This document shows, one piece after another, positions 35,051-45,101 of a DNA stretch of 64,000 nucleotides (position 1 is its first letter; each line of letters opens with the position of its first letter). This DNA comes from Arthrobacter sp. Hiyo4 (lineage in GTDB: Bacteria; Actinomycetota; Actinomycetes; Actinomycetales; Micrococcaceae). Under the pieces are notes generated by a model. The model made no database searches. It was not told the DNA's origin and saw only the letters and a list, made by a program, of their open reading frames with translations. The DNA lies in NCBI GenBank assembly GCA_002370555.1, contig AP014718.1, positions 2,604,001-2,668,000 of the forward strand. Reading direction: 5' to 3'. The translations under genes were made by a program, and so were the position numbers.

Positions 35051-36202
35051 ATGAAGATTGATTTCGCTTCATCGAAGCAATCAACTCTTGGTGTGGAATG
35101 GGAGCTTGCCCTGGTGGACGGCCAGACCGGCGAACTGGCATCGGTAGCCAACGAAGTACTCAGCGGCGTGGTTGCCAAGCACCCCGAACTCAACGAAGAC
35201 GACGAACACCCGCACATCAAGCAGGAACTCCTGCTCAACACCGTGGAGCTGGTCACCGGCATCTGCGAGACTGCCGCCGAAGCCAAGGAAGACCTCAGCC
35301 GGTCCCTGGCCGCGGTGCGCGAAATCACCGACCCCATGGGCGTAGAAGTTTTCTGCGCCGGCAGCCACCCGTTCAGCCCGCCGCAGCTGCAGCCCGTGAC
35401 GGACAAGGCCCGGTATGCCAAGCTGATCGACCGCACCCAGTGGTGGGGCCGGCAGATGGTCATCTACGGCGTGCACGTCCACGTGGGCCTGGACCGGCGC
35501 GAAAAGGCACTCCCCGTGCTGGACGGCCTGGTCAATTACTTCCCGCACTTCCAGGCGCTCTCCGCGTCGAGCCCGTTCTGGGGCGGCGAGGACACCGGTT
35601 ACGCGTCGCACCGCGCCCTGATGTTCCAGCAGCTGCCGACGGCGGGCCTGCCCTTCCAGTTCCCGTCCTGGGACGAATACGAGTCCTACGTCCAGGACAT
35701 GTTCACCACCGGCGTGATCGACACCCTCTCCGAGATCCGCTGGGACATCCGGCCCGTTCCGAACCTCGGCACCATCGAAATGCGCATCTGCGACGGCCTG
35801 GCCACCCTGGAGGAGGTGGGCGCGATTGCCGCGCTCACCCAGTGCCTGGTGGATGAATTCTCCACCACACTGGACAACGGCGGCACTATCCCCACCATGC
35901 CGCCGTGGCACATCCAGGAGAACAAGTGGCGTGCCGCCCGCTACGGCATGGAGGCCATCATCATCCTCGACGCGGCCGGCAACGAACAGCTGGTCACGGA
36001 CCACCTCCTGGAGACCCTGAACCGGCTTGAGCCGGTGGCAGCGAAGCTCGGCTGCCCCGACGAACTGGCCGACGTCGAGAAGATCATCCGCCGCGGCGCC
36101 GGCTACCAGCGGCAGCGCCGCGTCGCTGCAGAGCACGGCGGCGACCTGCAGGCCGTAGTGCTGGACCTGGTCAAGCAGATGCGGAACGGCCCGACGGGGT
36201 AA
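35051..36202 (+). CDS. Carboxylate-amine ligase YbdK, glutamate-cysteine ligase family 2
   Basis: An intact 383-residue protein. The N-terminus STLGVEWELALVD provides the metal/glutamate-binding acidic residues, and YGVHVHVGLDRRE and GTIEMRICDGLATLEE are the other catalytic blocks of the GCS2 family. The family makes gamma-glutamylcysteine weakly or ligates other amines. Actinobacteria use mycothiol (mshA is in this window), not glutathione, so the physiological product is uncertain. The gene is monocistronic and ends just before a short Micrococcales-type intergenic repeat. Confidence 0.87.
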   Translation: MKIDFASSKQSTLGVEWELALVDGQTGELASVANEVLSGVVAKHPELNEDDEHPHIKQELLLNTVELVTGICETAAEAKEDLSRSLAAVREITDPMGVEVFCAGSHPFSPPQLQPVTDKARYAKLIDRTQWWGRQMVIYGVHVHVGLDRREKALPVLDGLVNYFPHFQALSASSPFWGGEDTGYASHRALMFQQLPTAGLPFQFPSWDEYESYVQDMFTTGVIDTLSEIRWDIRPVPNLGTIEMRICDGLATLEEVGAIAALTQCLVDEFSTTLDNGGTIPTMPPWHIQENKWRAARYGMEAIIILDAAGNEQLVTDHLLETLNRLEPVAAKLGCPDELADVEKIIRRGAGYQRQRRVAAEHGGDLQAVVLDLVKQMRNGPTG

Positions 36203-36216
36203 CGCAGTCCCTGCGG

Positions 36217-36240
36217 GGTTTCGACAGGCTCAGCCACCGG
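36217..36240 (+). repeat. Short intergenic repeat of the type common in Micrococcales
   Basis: The motif GTTTCGACAGGCTCAGCCAC lies in the 55-base gap between the convergent YbdK and tsaD genes. From general familiarity, close variants occur many times between genes in Arthrobacter and relatives, often mistranslated as LSLSKP peptides. Only one copy is in this window, so repetition is not shown here. Confidence 0.5.
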
Positions 36241-36256
36241 AAGCTTTGCGGGCCAG

Positions 36257-37403
36257 TCAGGCGGGGAGTGAAACCTCGGTGACGGGCATCGAGGAGTCCG
36301 GGGCGAAGCGGATGCCGCTGGGCCCGATCCCTGCCATCACCAGCTGCGCGCCGAGGGCCGCCACCATGGCGCCATTGTCTGTACACAGCTCCAGCGGCGG
36401 CACGTGGAGTCTGATTCCGGCGGACGCACAGCGCTGGCCGGTGAGTTCGCGCAGCCTGGAGTTGGCCGCCACGCCCCGCCCAACAGCACATCTTTGATGC
36501 CGTGCTCCCGGCAGGCCAGGACGGCCTTGGACGTGATCACATCCACCACTGCTTCCTGGAAAGCTGCGGCGATGTCGGCCACCGGCACGTCTTCGCCGCG
36601 GGCCTCGAACTGCTCGACGCACCGCGCCACCGCCGTCTTCAGGCCGCTGAAGGACCAGTCGTAGCGGTGTTTACCAGGTTCCTCGGCGGTGCCCATGTAC
36701 TTGGGCTGGCTGAGGCCGCGCGGGAAGCGGATGGCTTTGGCGTTGCCGGTGCGGGCCAGCCTGTCGATGGCCGGGCCGCCCGGGTAGCCGAGGCCCAGGA
36801 TGCGGGCCACCTTGTCGTAGGCCTCGCCGGCGGCGTCGTCGATGGTGGAGCCGAGGAGCTGGACGTCGCTGGTGATGCTGTTGATCTTCAGGATTTCGGT
36901 ATGCCCGCCGGAGACCAGCAGGGCGCCCAGGTTCTCCGGGAGACGGCCACCGTGGCCGAGCCCACCCGCGAGGCTGGCGGAACGGCCGGCCCGCGGCCGG
37001 CGGCAGCACCGCCGTCGGGGTTTCCATCCAGCAGTCCGACGCCGACATGGGCCACCAGGTGGTTGATGGCATACAGCGGCTTGCCAGTGGCCACGGCCAG
37101 TGCCTTCGCGGCACAAACCCCCACCATCAGGGCGCCCGCAAGCCCGGGCCCGGAGGTGACGGCAAGGGCGTCCACGTCCTCCAGCGACACGTCGGCGTCC
37201 GCCAGGGCCTGCCGCAGGGTGGGCACAAAGGCGTCAAGGTGTGCGCGCGAGGCGATTTCGGGGATCACGCCGCCGAAGCGGACGTGCTCGTCCATCGAGG
37301 AGGACACCGTGTTGGTGAGCAGCGTGGTGCCGCGGACGATGCCGACGCCGGTTTCGTCGCAGGAGGATTCGATGCCCAGCACCAGGGGCTGCGAGCGGTT
37401 CAT
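36257..37403 (-). CDS. tsaD: tRNA N6-adenosine threonylcarbamoyltransferase TsaD (frameshifted)
   Basis: TsaD transfers threonylcarbamoyl to A37 of ANN-decoding tRNAs together with TsaB and TsaE, both encoded just upstream. The ASKHA-fold start [16 protein letters not shown], the metal-binding NHLVAH (HxxxH), [14 protein letters not shown] and [12 protein letters not shown] are present. Two single-base shifts break it, one between 36955 and 37010 and one near 36480 ([14 protein letters not shown]). Its ATG overlaps the rimI stop by four bases. Last gene of the alr-tsaE-tsaB-rimI-tsaD operon. Confidence 0.94.
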
Positions 37404-37935
37404 GGCTGGCCTGCTTCTGTTGTGGGATCGGGTTGGGTTACGGGATCGGTTTCGGGGACCAACGTCAGCCGCATGATGAGGGCGTCAACGCCGTCGCGAT
37501 AATACCCCCGGCGGACATGGATCTGTTCGAAGCCGAACCGCGCGTACAGCTGCTGCGCCGGGGATTGTCCGCACGGACCTCCAGGAGGACGTCCGCCGCC
37601 CCGCGGAGACCGGCTTCCGTGATCAGCCGGGTCAGGAGCGCAGAGCCTATGCCGCGGCCTTCGAATTCAGGCACGACGGCGATGGTCTGGACATCCGCGA
37701 TGGGCTCGATGCACATCAGGCCGGCGTAGCCCACTATCTCCCCGCCGCTTTCCGCCACCAGGTAACGGCGCGTTTCCGGCTGGGACAGTTCGGACAGGAA
37801 CATGTGCAGCGGCCACGCGTCCGCCGGGAACAGCCGCTGTTCGAGGGCGTCCACGGCGGGCACGTCCTCCAGGGTCATGTCCCGGAACACCACTCCGTCG
37901 TTGCCGGAACGGTCAGCGCTGGCCGGCATGCTCAC
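37400..37935 (-). CDS. rimI: Ribosomal-protein-alanine acetyltransferase RimI-like (frameshifted)
   Basis: A GNAT enzyme of about 178 residues. The acetyl-CoA loop [17 protein letters not shown] and the later [15 protein letters not shown] are typical of RimI, which acetylates the N-terminus of ribosomal protein S18. A shift near 37562 separates the last third; repaired, the TGA overlaps the tsaD ATG (ATGA). The GTG start at 37935 overlaps the tsaB stop in the same way (GTGA). Association with tsaB and tsaD is common in bacteria and supports the name. Confidence 0.9.
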
Positions 37936-38603
37936 AGGGCCCGCTTCCGTGGGCCGGGGACCTGGGCGTCCGATTCCCGGAGGTACAGGGGTGTGGAGTC
38001 GAGCAGCTTCCCGCCGGCTGCCAGCCGGGCCAAGGCGAACTGTCCGAGGTAGAGGGCGTCCGGTTGTTCGTTGCTGAAGCCCGGGTCTGCGCGCAGCACG
38101 TCACTGTAGAGTCCGGCGCCGGCGCCGTAGGCCGGGAGGTCCGGCAGGTCGGCCGCGAAGCTGACGTGCGGGCCGTCCTCGAGCTGCGGCAACTGGCCGT
38201 CGGCGAGGCTGTACCGCGCCCAGTAGACCTCTTTGCGCCGGGCATCCGTGACCACCAGGAATTCGGCCGCGGCATCGGTGGACTCAGCCACTTCCAGTGC
38301 CACGGCGTCCAGACTCATCAGCCCGTAAAGCGGTTTGTCCCAGACGAAGGCGAGCGTCCGGGCGGTTGCGATCCCCGAGCGCAGGCCGGTGAACGGGCCG
38401 GGGCCGACGCCTGTCACGATCGCATCAATGTCCCGGCCGGTGACGCCCGCAGAGTCCAGCAGGTCCTCGATGCCGGGTGCAAGCACTTCGGCGTGGCTGC
38501 GCGTGTCCTCGGTGGAGAAGCTGGCCACCACGCCTTCCAGGGCGTCGTCCGAAACGAGTGCCGCGCTGGCAACGGCGGAGGTGTCGATGGCGAGAATGAG
38601 CAT
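37932..38603 (-). CDS. tsaB: tRNA threonylcarbamoyladenosine biosynthesis protein TsaB
   Basis: Intact, 223 residues. The ASKHA-type N-terminus ILAIDTSAVASAALVSDD and the IVTGVGPGPFTGLRSGIATA block are diagnostic for TsaB, the non-catalytic partner that dimerises with TsaD. TDARRKEVYWARY is the conserved middle motif. It overlaps rimI by four bases downstream, and its start is coincident with the last codon of tsaE upstream, so all are coupled in one mRNA. Confidence 0.94.
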   Translation of the reverse strand: MLILAIDTSAVASAALVSDDALEGVVASFSTEDTRSHAEVLAPGIEDLLDSAGVTGRDIDAIVTGVGPGPFTGLRSGIATARTLAFVWDKPLYGLMSLDAVALEVAESTDAAAEFLVVTDARRKEVYWARYSLADGQLPQLEDGPHVSFAADLPDLPAYGAGAGLYSDVLRADPGFSNEQPDALYLGQFALARLAAGGKLLDSTPLYLRESDAQVPGPRKRAL

Positions 38604-39202
38604 CAGCGCGTCCCTTCGAAGGCGCCGCCCAGAGCAGGCTTGGTGCTCCAGCGGGGACCAAACCCGCGCAGCACGATGGTGCGGGGCTCGTCGAAGTCCT
38701 CGGTGTCAAAGTCGAGGACTTCGGTGTGGCCAGGCATTGGTTCCGCGGCGCCTATGGCGTCCAGCCCGATCGCCCGGTGCAGGTCCACTTCCAGCCGGCT
38801 CTCGCTCAGGTGCTCCACCCGGCCGCGCCCCCATTCCACCACGGTCACGGACGAGTCCAGCGTGTTTTCCAGGTCAATATCGTCAATTTCCGACGCCGAT
38901 CCCAGCCGGTACGCGTCTACGTGCACCAGGTCCGGGCCACCAGGTCGCGGGCCGTCGGGCAGGTTGGGATGGATGCGGACCAGGACAAACGTGGGCGAGA
39001 TGATTCCGGCACGCACGCCCAGGCCCTCGCCGAGCCCCTGCGTGAACGTGGTCTTCCCGGCACCCAGCTCGCCGGTCAACACCAACAGATCCCCGGCCTG
39101 CAGTTCCGCCCCCAAAGCGGCACCGAGCGCGTGCGTCTCATCCGCCGTCGTGACTCTCAGCGTCTGTTCCCAGGTGGGCATCTCTGCCGTGAGCACGCTC
39201 AC
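38603..39202 (-). CDS. tsaE: tRNA threonylcarbamoyladenosine biosynthesis ATPase TsaE
   Basis: Intact, 199 residues with a GTG start overlapping the alr stop (GTGA). The P-loop GELGAGKTTFTQGLGEGL and SPTFVLVRIH with HVDAYRLGS mark TsaE, which powers turnover of the TsaBD complex. The C-terminal 45 residues (after EVDLHRAIG) are an actinobacterial extension, and DFDTEDFDEPRTIVLRG may be a regulatory tail. This end is longer than in E. coli, where TsaE has about 153 residues. Confidence 0.93.
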   Translation of the reverse strand: MSVLTAEMPTWEQTLRVTTADETHALGAALGAELQAGDLLVLTGELGAGKTTFTQGLGEGLGVRAGIISPTFVLVRIHPNLPDGPRPGGPDLVHVDAYRLGSASEIDDIDLENTLDSSVTVVEWGRGRVEHLSESRLEVDLHRAIGLDAIGAAEPMPGHTEVLDFDTEDFDEPRTIVLRGFGPRWSTKPALGGAFEGTR

Positions 39203-40468
39203 GGCGTTGCCTGCCCGGCGTCGGGACTTCCGATGGCAGAACGCTCGGCGGCGTCCGGAGCGTCAACAGCAGAAAGCTCGACGGCGGCACTGTCGTTAAT
39301 GTACCGGCGGGGCACCCGGGGGCTGATCCGGGTCACGATCTCGTAGTTGTTCGTGCCGGCGGCCACCGCCCAGTCGTCTGCCGTGGGCCCGCCGTCGTCC
39401 CCGTTCCCGAACAGCACCGCCTCGGCGCCGAAGAGGTCCGCACCGCGGGGCCGATGTTGCCGAGGTCAATGACCATCTGGTCCATGGCGATCCGGCCCAC
39501 CACGGGGTAGGTCCGGCCGGCCACCCGGACGGGACCGCCGGTGGCGACGCGGGGCACGCCGTCGGCGTAGCCCAGCGGGATCAGCGCCAGGGTGCTGGGG
39601 CCGCTGGTGCGGTAGCGCAGGCCGTATGAAACGCCCTGCCGGTCGGGGACCTGCTTGCATTGGGACACCAGGGTGCGGAGCGTCATCGCCGGCCGGAGGC
39701 CCAGTTCGGCGGAAGTCTGGGCTTCGAAGGGCGAGAGGCCGTAGATGCCCAGGCCCACGCGGACCAGGTCAAAGTGCGTATCGGGGCGGGACAGTGTGGC
39801 GGGCGTGTTGGCCAGGTGGCGGACTTCGGGGTCCACTCCCGCGTCCTCGGCCACCGCCAGCACCTCGCGGAAGGCCGCCAATTGTTCATCGGTTTCCGGC
39901 CGTTCGGGTTCATCCGCCACGGACAGGTGGGAGAAGATGCCCACCACGCGCAGGAGGCCCTGGTCCTGGTACTCCATGGCTTCGCCCAGCAGCTGGTCCC
40001 AGGCATCGAGCGCTACGCCGTTCCGGCCCAGGCCCGTGTCCACCTTCAGGTGGATCCGCGCGGGACGCTCCTGGTCACGCGCGGCGGCCACAATCCGGTC
40101 CAGTTCCCAGCCGGAGCAGCCGATGTCGACGCCGGCAGCCAGCGCTGCGGCGAAGTTGCTTTCCGCCGTGTGCAGCCAGGCCAGCAGGGGGGCCTCGATG
40201 CCCGCAGCCCGCAGCGCCAGAGCCTCGGAGATATGCGCGACCCCAGCCAGGATGCGCCGGCTTCGAGGGCGGCCCGGGCCACCGGAACCGCGCCGTGTCC
40301 GTAGGCGTCGGCCTTCACCACGGCCATGACCTTCGCGGGTGAGGCCGCGTCCGCCAGCCGCCGCACGTTGTGGCGGATGGCGTCCAGGTCAATGACGGCG
40401 GACCGCTCGTACTGAGGATCAGGTCCTGGGGCCGCGCTGATGTCACCGGTTGTTACGGGATAAGTCAC
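39199..40468 (-). CDS. alr: Alanine racemase (frameshifted)
   Basis: Alr makes D-alanine for peptidoglycan with PLP. The cofactor lysine is in [37 protein letters not shown] with YADG and [13 protein letters not shown] form the C-terminal active-site blocks. Single-base shifts near 40250 and 39440 break the gene; repaired length is about 424 residues. First gene of a five-gene operon in which every junction overlaps by about four bases. It links cell-wall precursor synthesis to tRNA modification genes, an arrangement seen widely in actinobacteria. Confidence 0.93.
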
Positions 40469-40539
40469 GTTAGTGATTCTAGTGCGGGGGCTCGGGGCGG
40501 GATAATCGCGCCGCGTTCAGCGCCCCGGCAACACGCGCG

Positions 40540-41627
40540 TCAGGCGTCGGACAGGTGAGCGATGGTGGCGGTGGCCCGGCGCTGCGCTGCCAGCGGGACG
40601 TCGCTGATGATGTCTTCCAGGAAACCGAAGCGGCGAAGCCACTGGCTGCTCTGGCGTTCCGGCCGGGAGTTGGCCCGCTTCCACCAGTCGGCGATGTCTC
40701 CCCAGCCAGGCGCCGCCAGCGATCCGCCCACCTCCTGCACGGCCAGGGAGGCGCAGAGGTTGGCGAAGCGGAGCCGGTTGCCCAGCGGCCAGCCGGCCAG
40801 GCTGCCCACGATGAAGGCCGCGTCAAAGCAATCGCCGGCCCCGGTGGGATCGTAGGCGGCCACCGGCAGCGACGGCACCCACTCTTCCTCCCGGTTTCCG
40901 AGTCCACGGCCATGGCACCCTGCGCACCCAGCGTCACCACGGCCACGGGAACACGGTCCGCCAGCGCATACAGCGCGGACCACGGATTGTCCTTCCCGTG
41001 AACGCCATGGCCTCACGCTGGTTGGGCAGGAAAGCATGGAAATACTGCAGGTTCTCCAGCCGGACCGGAGCCCACTCCCCGCTGGGATCCCAGCCCACAT
41101 CCCCGAATAGCTTGACCCCTGCCTGGTGCGCGGCCACCGCCCACGGCTCGATCTCGGCGTCCAACGCGGCAATGCCGGCGAGCGCCTGCGGCGGCGAACC
41201 GATCAGTTCCGACGACGTCACGGGGCCGGGTGCCCATGCGTCACCAGGGAACGGTCGTTGTGGACGCTGAGCGAGACGGTGACCGGGGAATGCCACCCAG
41301 GGATGCGGCGGGACAGGCTCAGGTCCACGTGTTCCTGACCGGCCAGGATTTTCCAGTTGTAGTCGCCGTAGCCGTCGTCACCGAAGGCGGCTGCGAGTCC
41401 CGTGCGCAGTCCCAGCCTCGCCGCTGCGATGGCCTGGTTCGCGACGCCGCCGGGGCAGCTGCCATGCCTTCGCTCCAGATTTCCGTGCCCGGCTCGGGAG
41501 CGTGCGGCAGTCCGGTGAAGATGATGTCCTGGAAAACCGTGCCTGCCAGCAGCAGGTCGAACCCGCCGTCGGACGGGGCGCGGACGGTTGAGAGCGGATC
41601 GAAGCGGCGGTCCGGGATGGCGTCCAT
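40540..41627 (-). CDS. PfkB-family carbohydrate kinase (frameshifted)
   Basis: A ribokinase-type sugar kinase of about 364 residues. The N-terminus FDLLLAGTVFQDIIFTGLP resembles the GxxxxD substrate loop, GGVANQAIAAARLG is the di-Gly hinge, and DPTGAGDCFDAAF carries the catalytic Asp and anion hole. Four single-base shifts, near 41455, 41222, 41000 and 40905, break it. The sugar is unknown. The divergent GH4 glycosidase gene starts 68 bases upstream, suggesting joint use of a phosphorylated or released sugar. Confidence 0.83.
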
Positions 41628-41695
41628 GTCCGGCAGACTACGCCCTGCCGCGGCCCACGGTAGGGGCGCGCCCGGCGGCCCCTAGACTGCTGACT

Positions 41696-43113
41696 ATGCG
41701 GCTTATGATTGCCGGCGGCGGCGGATTCCGTGTGCCGCTTGTGTACCGGGCTCTGGCGTCCGGCGCGTTCGCGGGGCTGGTCAGCGAACTGGTGCTGTTC
41801 GACATCGACCCCGCCCGCCTCAGCGCGATCAGCGCGGTCCTGCGCGCCATGCCGGAGTCCAACGACGGCCCTCCCTCAATTTCCCAGCCGCCCGCCGTGC
41901 ACACCACGACGTCCCTGCCGGAGGCCCTGGCGGGCACAGACCTGGTGTTCGCGGCCATCCGTCCCGGCGGCACGGCCGGCCGGATCAAGGACGAACGCGT
42001 GGCCCAGGACCTTGGCCTGCTCGGCCAGGAAACCACCGGCGCGGGCGGCATCTCGTACGCCCTGCGCACCATCCCCGAGATGCTGCACCTGGCGCGGCAG
42101 ATGCGGGAGTCCTGCCCGGACGCCTGGCTGATCAACTTCACCAACCCGGCCGGCATGGTCACCGAAGCCCTGCTGCCCGTCCTTGGCCGGAAGGTCATCG
42201 GGATCTGCGATTCCGCGGGCGGGCTGGTGCACCGGGCGGCCCGCGCCGCCGGCCTGGCGCTGGAGGACGGAAGGCTCGACGGCATGGGCTACTACGGGCT
42301 GAACCACCTGGGCTGGCTCTACCGGCTGGAGTCCGGCGGCCAGGATCTGCTTCCCGCGCTGCTGTCAGATGCCGCTGCCCTCACTACCTTCGAGGAAGGC
42401 CGGCTCTTCCCGCAGCCGTTCCTCGAGGAACTCGGCGCCCTGCCCAACGAATACCTCTATTACTACTACCAGCGGGACGGCGCCGCCGCGGCCATGCGCG
42501 CCATGGCCCAGACCCGCGGCGAGTCCATCCACCACCAGCAGGCCAAGCTGTACCCGCGGCTCGCCTCAGCCGGAACGGACGCCTACGCGTTGTGGGACGC
42601 GGCCGCCGCTCGCGGGAGGAAGGCTACCTCGCCGAGGCCCGGACCCACGGCGAGCAGCGCGACGAGGCCGACCTCGCCGGCGGCGGCTACGAACGCGTCG
42701 CGCTGGCCGTGATGAGCGCGTTGGCGGGGGCCGGGGACGCCCAACTCATCCTCAACACACAAAACACACTTCCATCCGATCCTGGCGGGGCGACCGCCTC
42801 CGGAAGCACCACGCCGGAACCGGCCATTCCGGGACTGCCCGCGGACGCCGTCGTCGAGGTCCCCTGCACGGTAACGCCCGACGGCGCGGTGCCGCGTCCG
42901 CAGTCAGTCCCAGGGCCGGAGCAACTCGCCCTCCTCCAGCACGTCAAGGAGGTGGAGCGGCTCACTGTCCGGGCAGCCACGCACGGAGACCGGGAGGCCG
43001 CCGTGGCAGCATTCAGCCGGCATCCCCTGGTGGACTCCCCCGCCCTCGGGGCACAGCTCATGGCCGGCTACGAGCACTCGTTCCCTGCACTGCGCGGGCT
43101 TTGGCGCGGCTAG
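41696..43113 (+). CDS. 6-phospho-beta-glucosidase-type glycosidase, GH4 family (frameshifted)
   Basis: GH4 enzymes hydrolyse phosphorylated or plain glycosides by an NAD- and metal-dependent redox mechanism. The NAD fold is at the N-terminus (MRLMIAGGGGFRVPLVYRAL). LINFTNPAGMVTEALLP and IGICDSAGG give the metal/NAD-binding segments and GYYGLNHLGWLYRL the conserved His. A single-base shift near 42605 breaks the last third; repaired length is about 473 residues. The stop shares the palindrome CTAG with the stop of the convergent GNAT gene. With the divergent PfkB kinase it may form a small glycoside-use module. Confidence 0.87.
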
Positions 43114-43634
43114 AGCTTCCGGTACATCAGGTGCAGGCCCACGTATCCGAGCGTGGGGTGCTTGAACGCCTCGGGGATGGTGGCAAGGATTTCAAAGCCC
43201 ATCCCCTGCCAGGCGGCCACCGCACGGACGTTGCTTTCCACCACGGCGTTGAACTGCATGGCGCGGAAGCCCGCGTCCCGGGCTGCCTCCAGGGAGTAGG
43301 CGCACAAAGCCCGTGCCACGCCTTTGCCGCCGTGGCCGCTGTGGACCACGTAGCCGGCGTTGGCCACGTGGCTGCCCGCGCCTCCCTGGTTGGGGTGCAG
43401 CTCGCCGGTGCCGATGACGCTGCCGTCGGCCGTCACGGCCACAAAAGCCTGGCCGGGGGCATCCTTGAACCAGCGGGCCCGGGCGTCGGCCTCCGTGGTG
43501 TCCCGGTCCCAGGTGAACGTCTCGCCCGCCCGGATGACTGGCTCCAGCACCTCCCACGTGCCTGGCCAGTCGGCATCCATGGCGGGGCGGATCGAATATT
43601 CTGCGGAACTGTGCGGTGTTGTGGCTGCATTCAC
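43110..43634 (-). CDS. GNAT-family N-acetyltransferase (phosphinothricin-acetyltransferase-like)
   Basis: An intact frame; the GTG at 43632-43634 (VNAATTPHSS) gives 174 residues, the normal length, while a longer open frame to 43835 enters the divergent mshA gene and has no similarity. The acetyl-CoA loop VVHSGHGGKGVARALCAYS and the late block ESNVRAVAAWQGMGFE are clear. The order of motifs resembles phosphinothricin/methionine sulfoximine acetyltransferases, but the substrate is unproven. The stop codon overlaps the convergent GH4 stop. Confidence 0.82.
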   Translation of the reverse strand: MNAATTPHSSAEYSIRPAMDADWPGTWEVLEPVIRAGETFTWDRDTTEADARARWFKDAPGQAFVAVTADGSVIGTGELHPNQGGAGSHVANAGYVVHSGHGGKGVARALCAYSLEAARDAGFRAMQFNAVVESNVRAVAAWQGMGFEILATIPEAFKHPTLGYVGLHLMYRKL

Positions 43635-43701
43635 ACGCGCCACGTTAGCAGCCGGCCACGTGCGGGAGGCCACCCGGGAGCGGCTGGAGTAGTGTTTTAC
43701 C

Positions 43702-43726
43702 GAGTGGGCAACAGCAGGGCCCACTC
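43702..43726 (+). promoter_or_regulatory. Hairpin in the mshA leader
   Basis: GAGTGGGC (43702-43709) pairs perfectly with GCCCACTC (43719-43726) around a 9-base loop, 26 bases before the mshA ATG. It may influence translation or be a weak attenuator. It could also be chance in GC-rich DNA. Confidence 0.35.
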
Positions 43727-43752
43727 CGCGCCAGCGGTGGGAAGGGGAAGCC

Positions 43753-45014
43753 ATGGCATTGATCCGCAGGGTCGCGTTACTCTCCCTCCACACCTCCCCG
43801 ATGGAGCAGCCAGGCTCCGGCGACGCCGGTGGCATGAACGTCTACATCCGGGAACTGGCCTCCGCGCTCGCCGAGACCGGCGTAGAGGTGGAGATCTTCA
43901 CGCGCTCCACATCAGCCAAGCAGGCCGCCGTCGAACATCCGGACCCGGGTGTGTGCGTCCACAACGTGCTGGCCGGGCCGCCGCGGAAGATCCCCAAGGA
44001 AGAACTGCCGGGGCTGTTGCACCATATGGTGGCTGAGATCGAGCAGATCCGCCAGCGCCAGCCGCACGGCCGCTACGACGTCATCCATTCGCACTATTGG
44101 GTGTCCGGGATCGCCGGCCTGGAACTCTCGGAGCTCTGGGGTGTGCCGCTGGTCCACACCATGCACACCATGGCAAAAATCAAGAACCTCCTGCTGGAGT
44201 CAGGCGAACAGCCCGAGCCGCGGCGGCGCGAAGAGGGCGAGCACCGGATCGTCGACGGCGCCGCCCGCCTGATCGCCAACACCACCGCCGAAGCCGAAGA
44301 TCTGGTGTCCCACTACGATGCCGATTACTACCGGATCGACGTCGCACCGCCGGGAGTGGACCTCAGCACCTTCACGCCCGCCTTCCGCGCGCGTTCCCGG
44401 GCCGAACGGGGAGTTTCGCCGGAGACCTTCCACCTGGTCTTCGCCGGCCGCATACAGCGGCTGAAGGGCCCGCAGGTCCTTCTCAAGGCCGCGGCCCTGC
44501 TGCGCGCCCGGCGGCCCGAGATCGCTATGCGGCTCACCATTTTGGGTGCCCTCAGCGGGAACAAGGACTTCAACCTCCGGCACCTGATCGCTGAGTCTGG
44601 AATGGACGACGTCGTCACCCACCTTCCCCGGTCAGCGCGGCTGATCTGGCGTCCTGGTTCCGGGCGGCCGACGTTGTGGTGATGCCGTCCTACAGCGAAT
44701 CGTTCGGGCTGGTGGCCATCGAAGCACAGGCCTGCGGGACGCCCGTGGTGGGCACCCGCGTTGGCGGGCTGTCCCGCGCCATCTGCCATGGCCGGACCGG
44801 GCTGCTGGTGGACGGGCACCATGCCTCGGACTGGGCGGACGCGCTCGAGGCCATGTACGACGATCCGGACACCCGTGCCGACATGGGCCGGGCCGCGGCC
44901 ATCCGGGCGGAAAACCTGGGTTGGAACCGCACTGCCGCCATCACGCTGGAAACGTACCACGCCGCCGTCGAACAGCACCTGACCCCAACTTCCCCAACCC
45001 TCTCTCACCTTTGA
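43753..45014 (+). CDS. mshA: D-inositol-3-phosphate glycosyltransferase MshA (frameshifted)
   Basis: MshA joins GlcNAc from UDP-GlcNAc to inositol phosphate, the first step of mycothiol synthesis. The N-terminal loop HTSPMEQPGSGDAGGMNVY is the family hallmark, followed by HSHYWVSGIAGLEL and HTMHTMAKIKN. The GT4 donor site is FAGRIQRLKGPQVLLKA and VVMPSYSESFGLVAIEAQAC. The ATG has GGAAGGGGAAG upstream. One single-base shift near 44640 breaks it; repaired length is about 420 residues. The last codons and the stop codon lie inside the first unit of a 32-nt-type repeat array, so the C-terminal TLSHL is repeat-encoded. ino1, which supplies its substrate, lies 3 kb away. Confidence 0.94.
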
Positions 45015-45046
45015 GCCCTTTCCCCCAACCCTCTCTCACCTTTGAA
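44996..45046 (+). repeat. Repeat array A: two units at the mshA 3' end
   Basis: AACCCTCTCTCACCTTTGAG (44996-45015) and AACCCTCTCTCACCTTTGAA (45027-45046), 31 bases apart. The mshA stop TGA (45012-45014) lies inside the first unit. Same sense orientation to its upstream gene as arrays B and C. Confidence 0.9.
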
Positions 45047-45101
45047 TCATCGGCTGATAGATTGTCGCGCACAGTGTTCCGCACAGAGCCAAAGGACATC
45101 G

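Noticed and set aside
43110..43113. Shared CTAG stop palindrome of convergent genes as a regulatory overlap
   Set aside because: A four-base overlap of two TAG stops is expected by chance in dense genomes and needs no special explanation.
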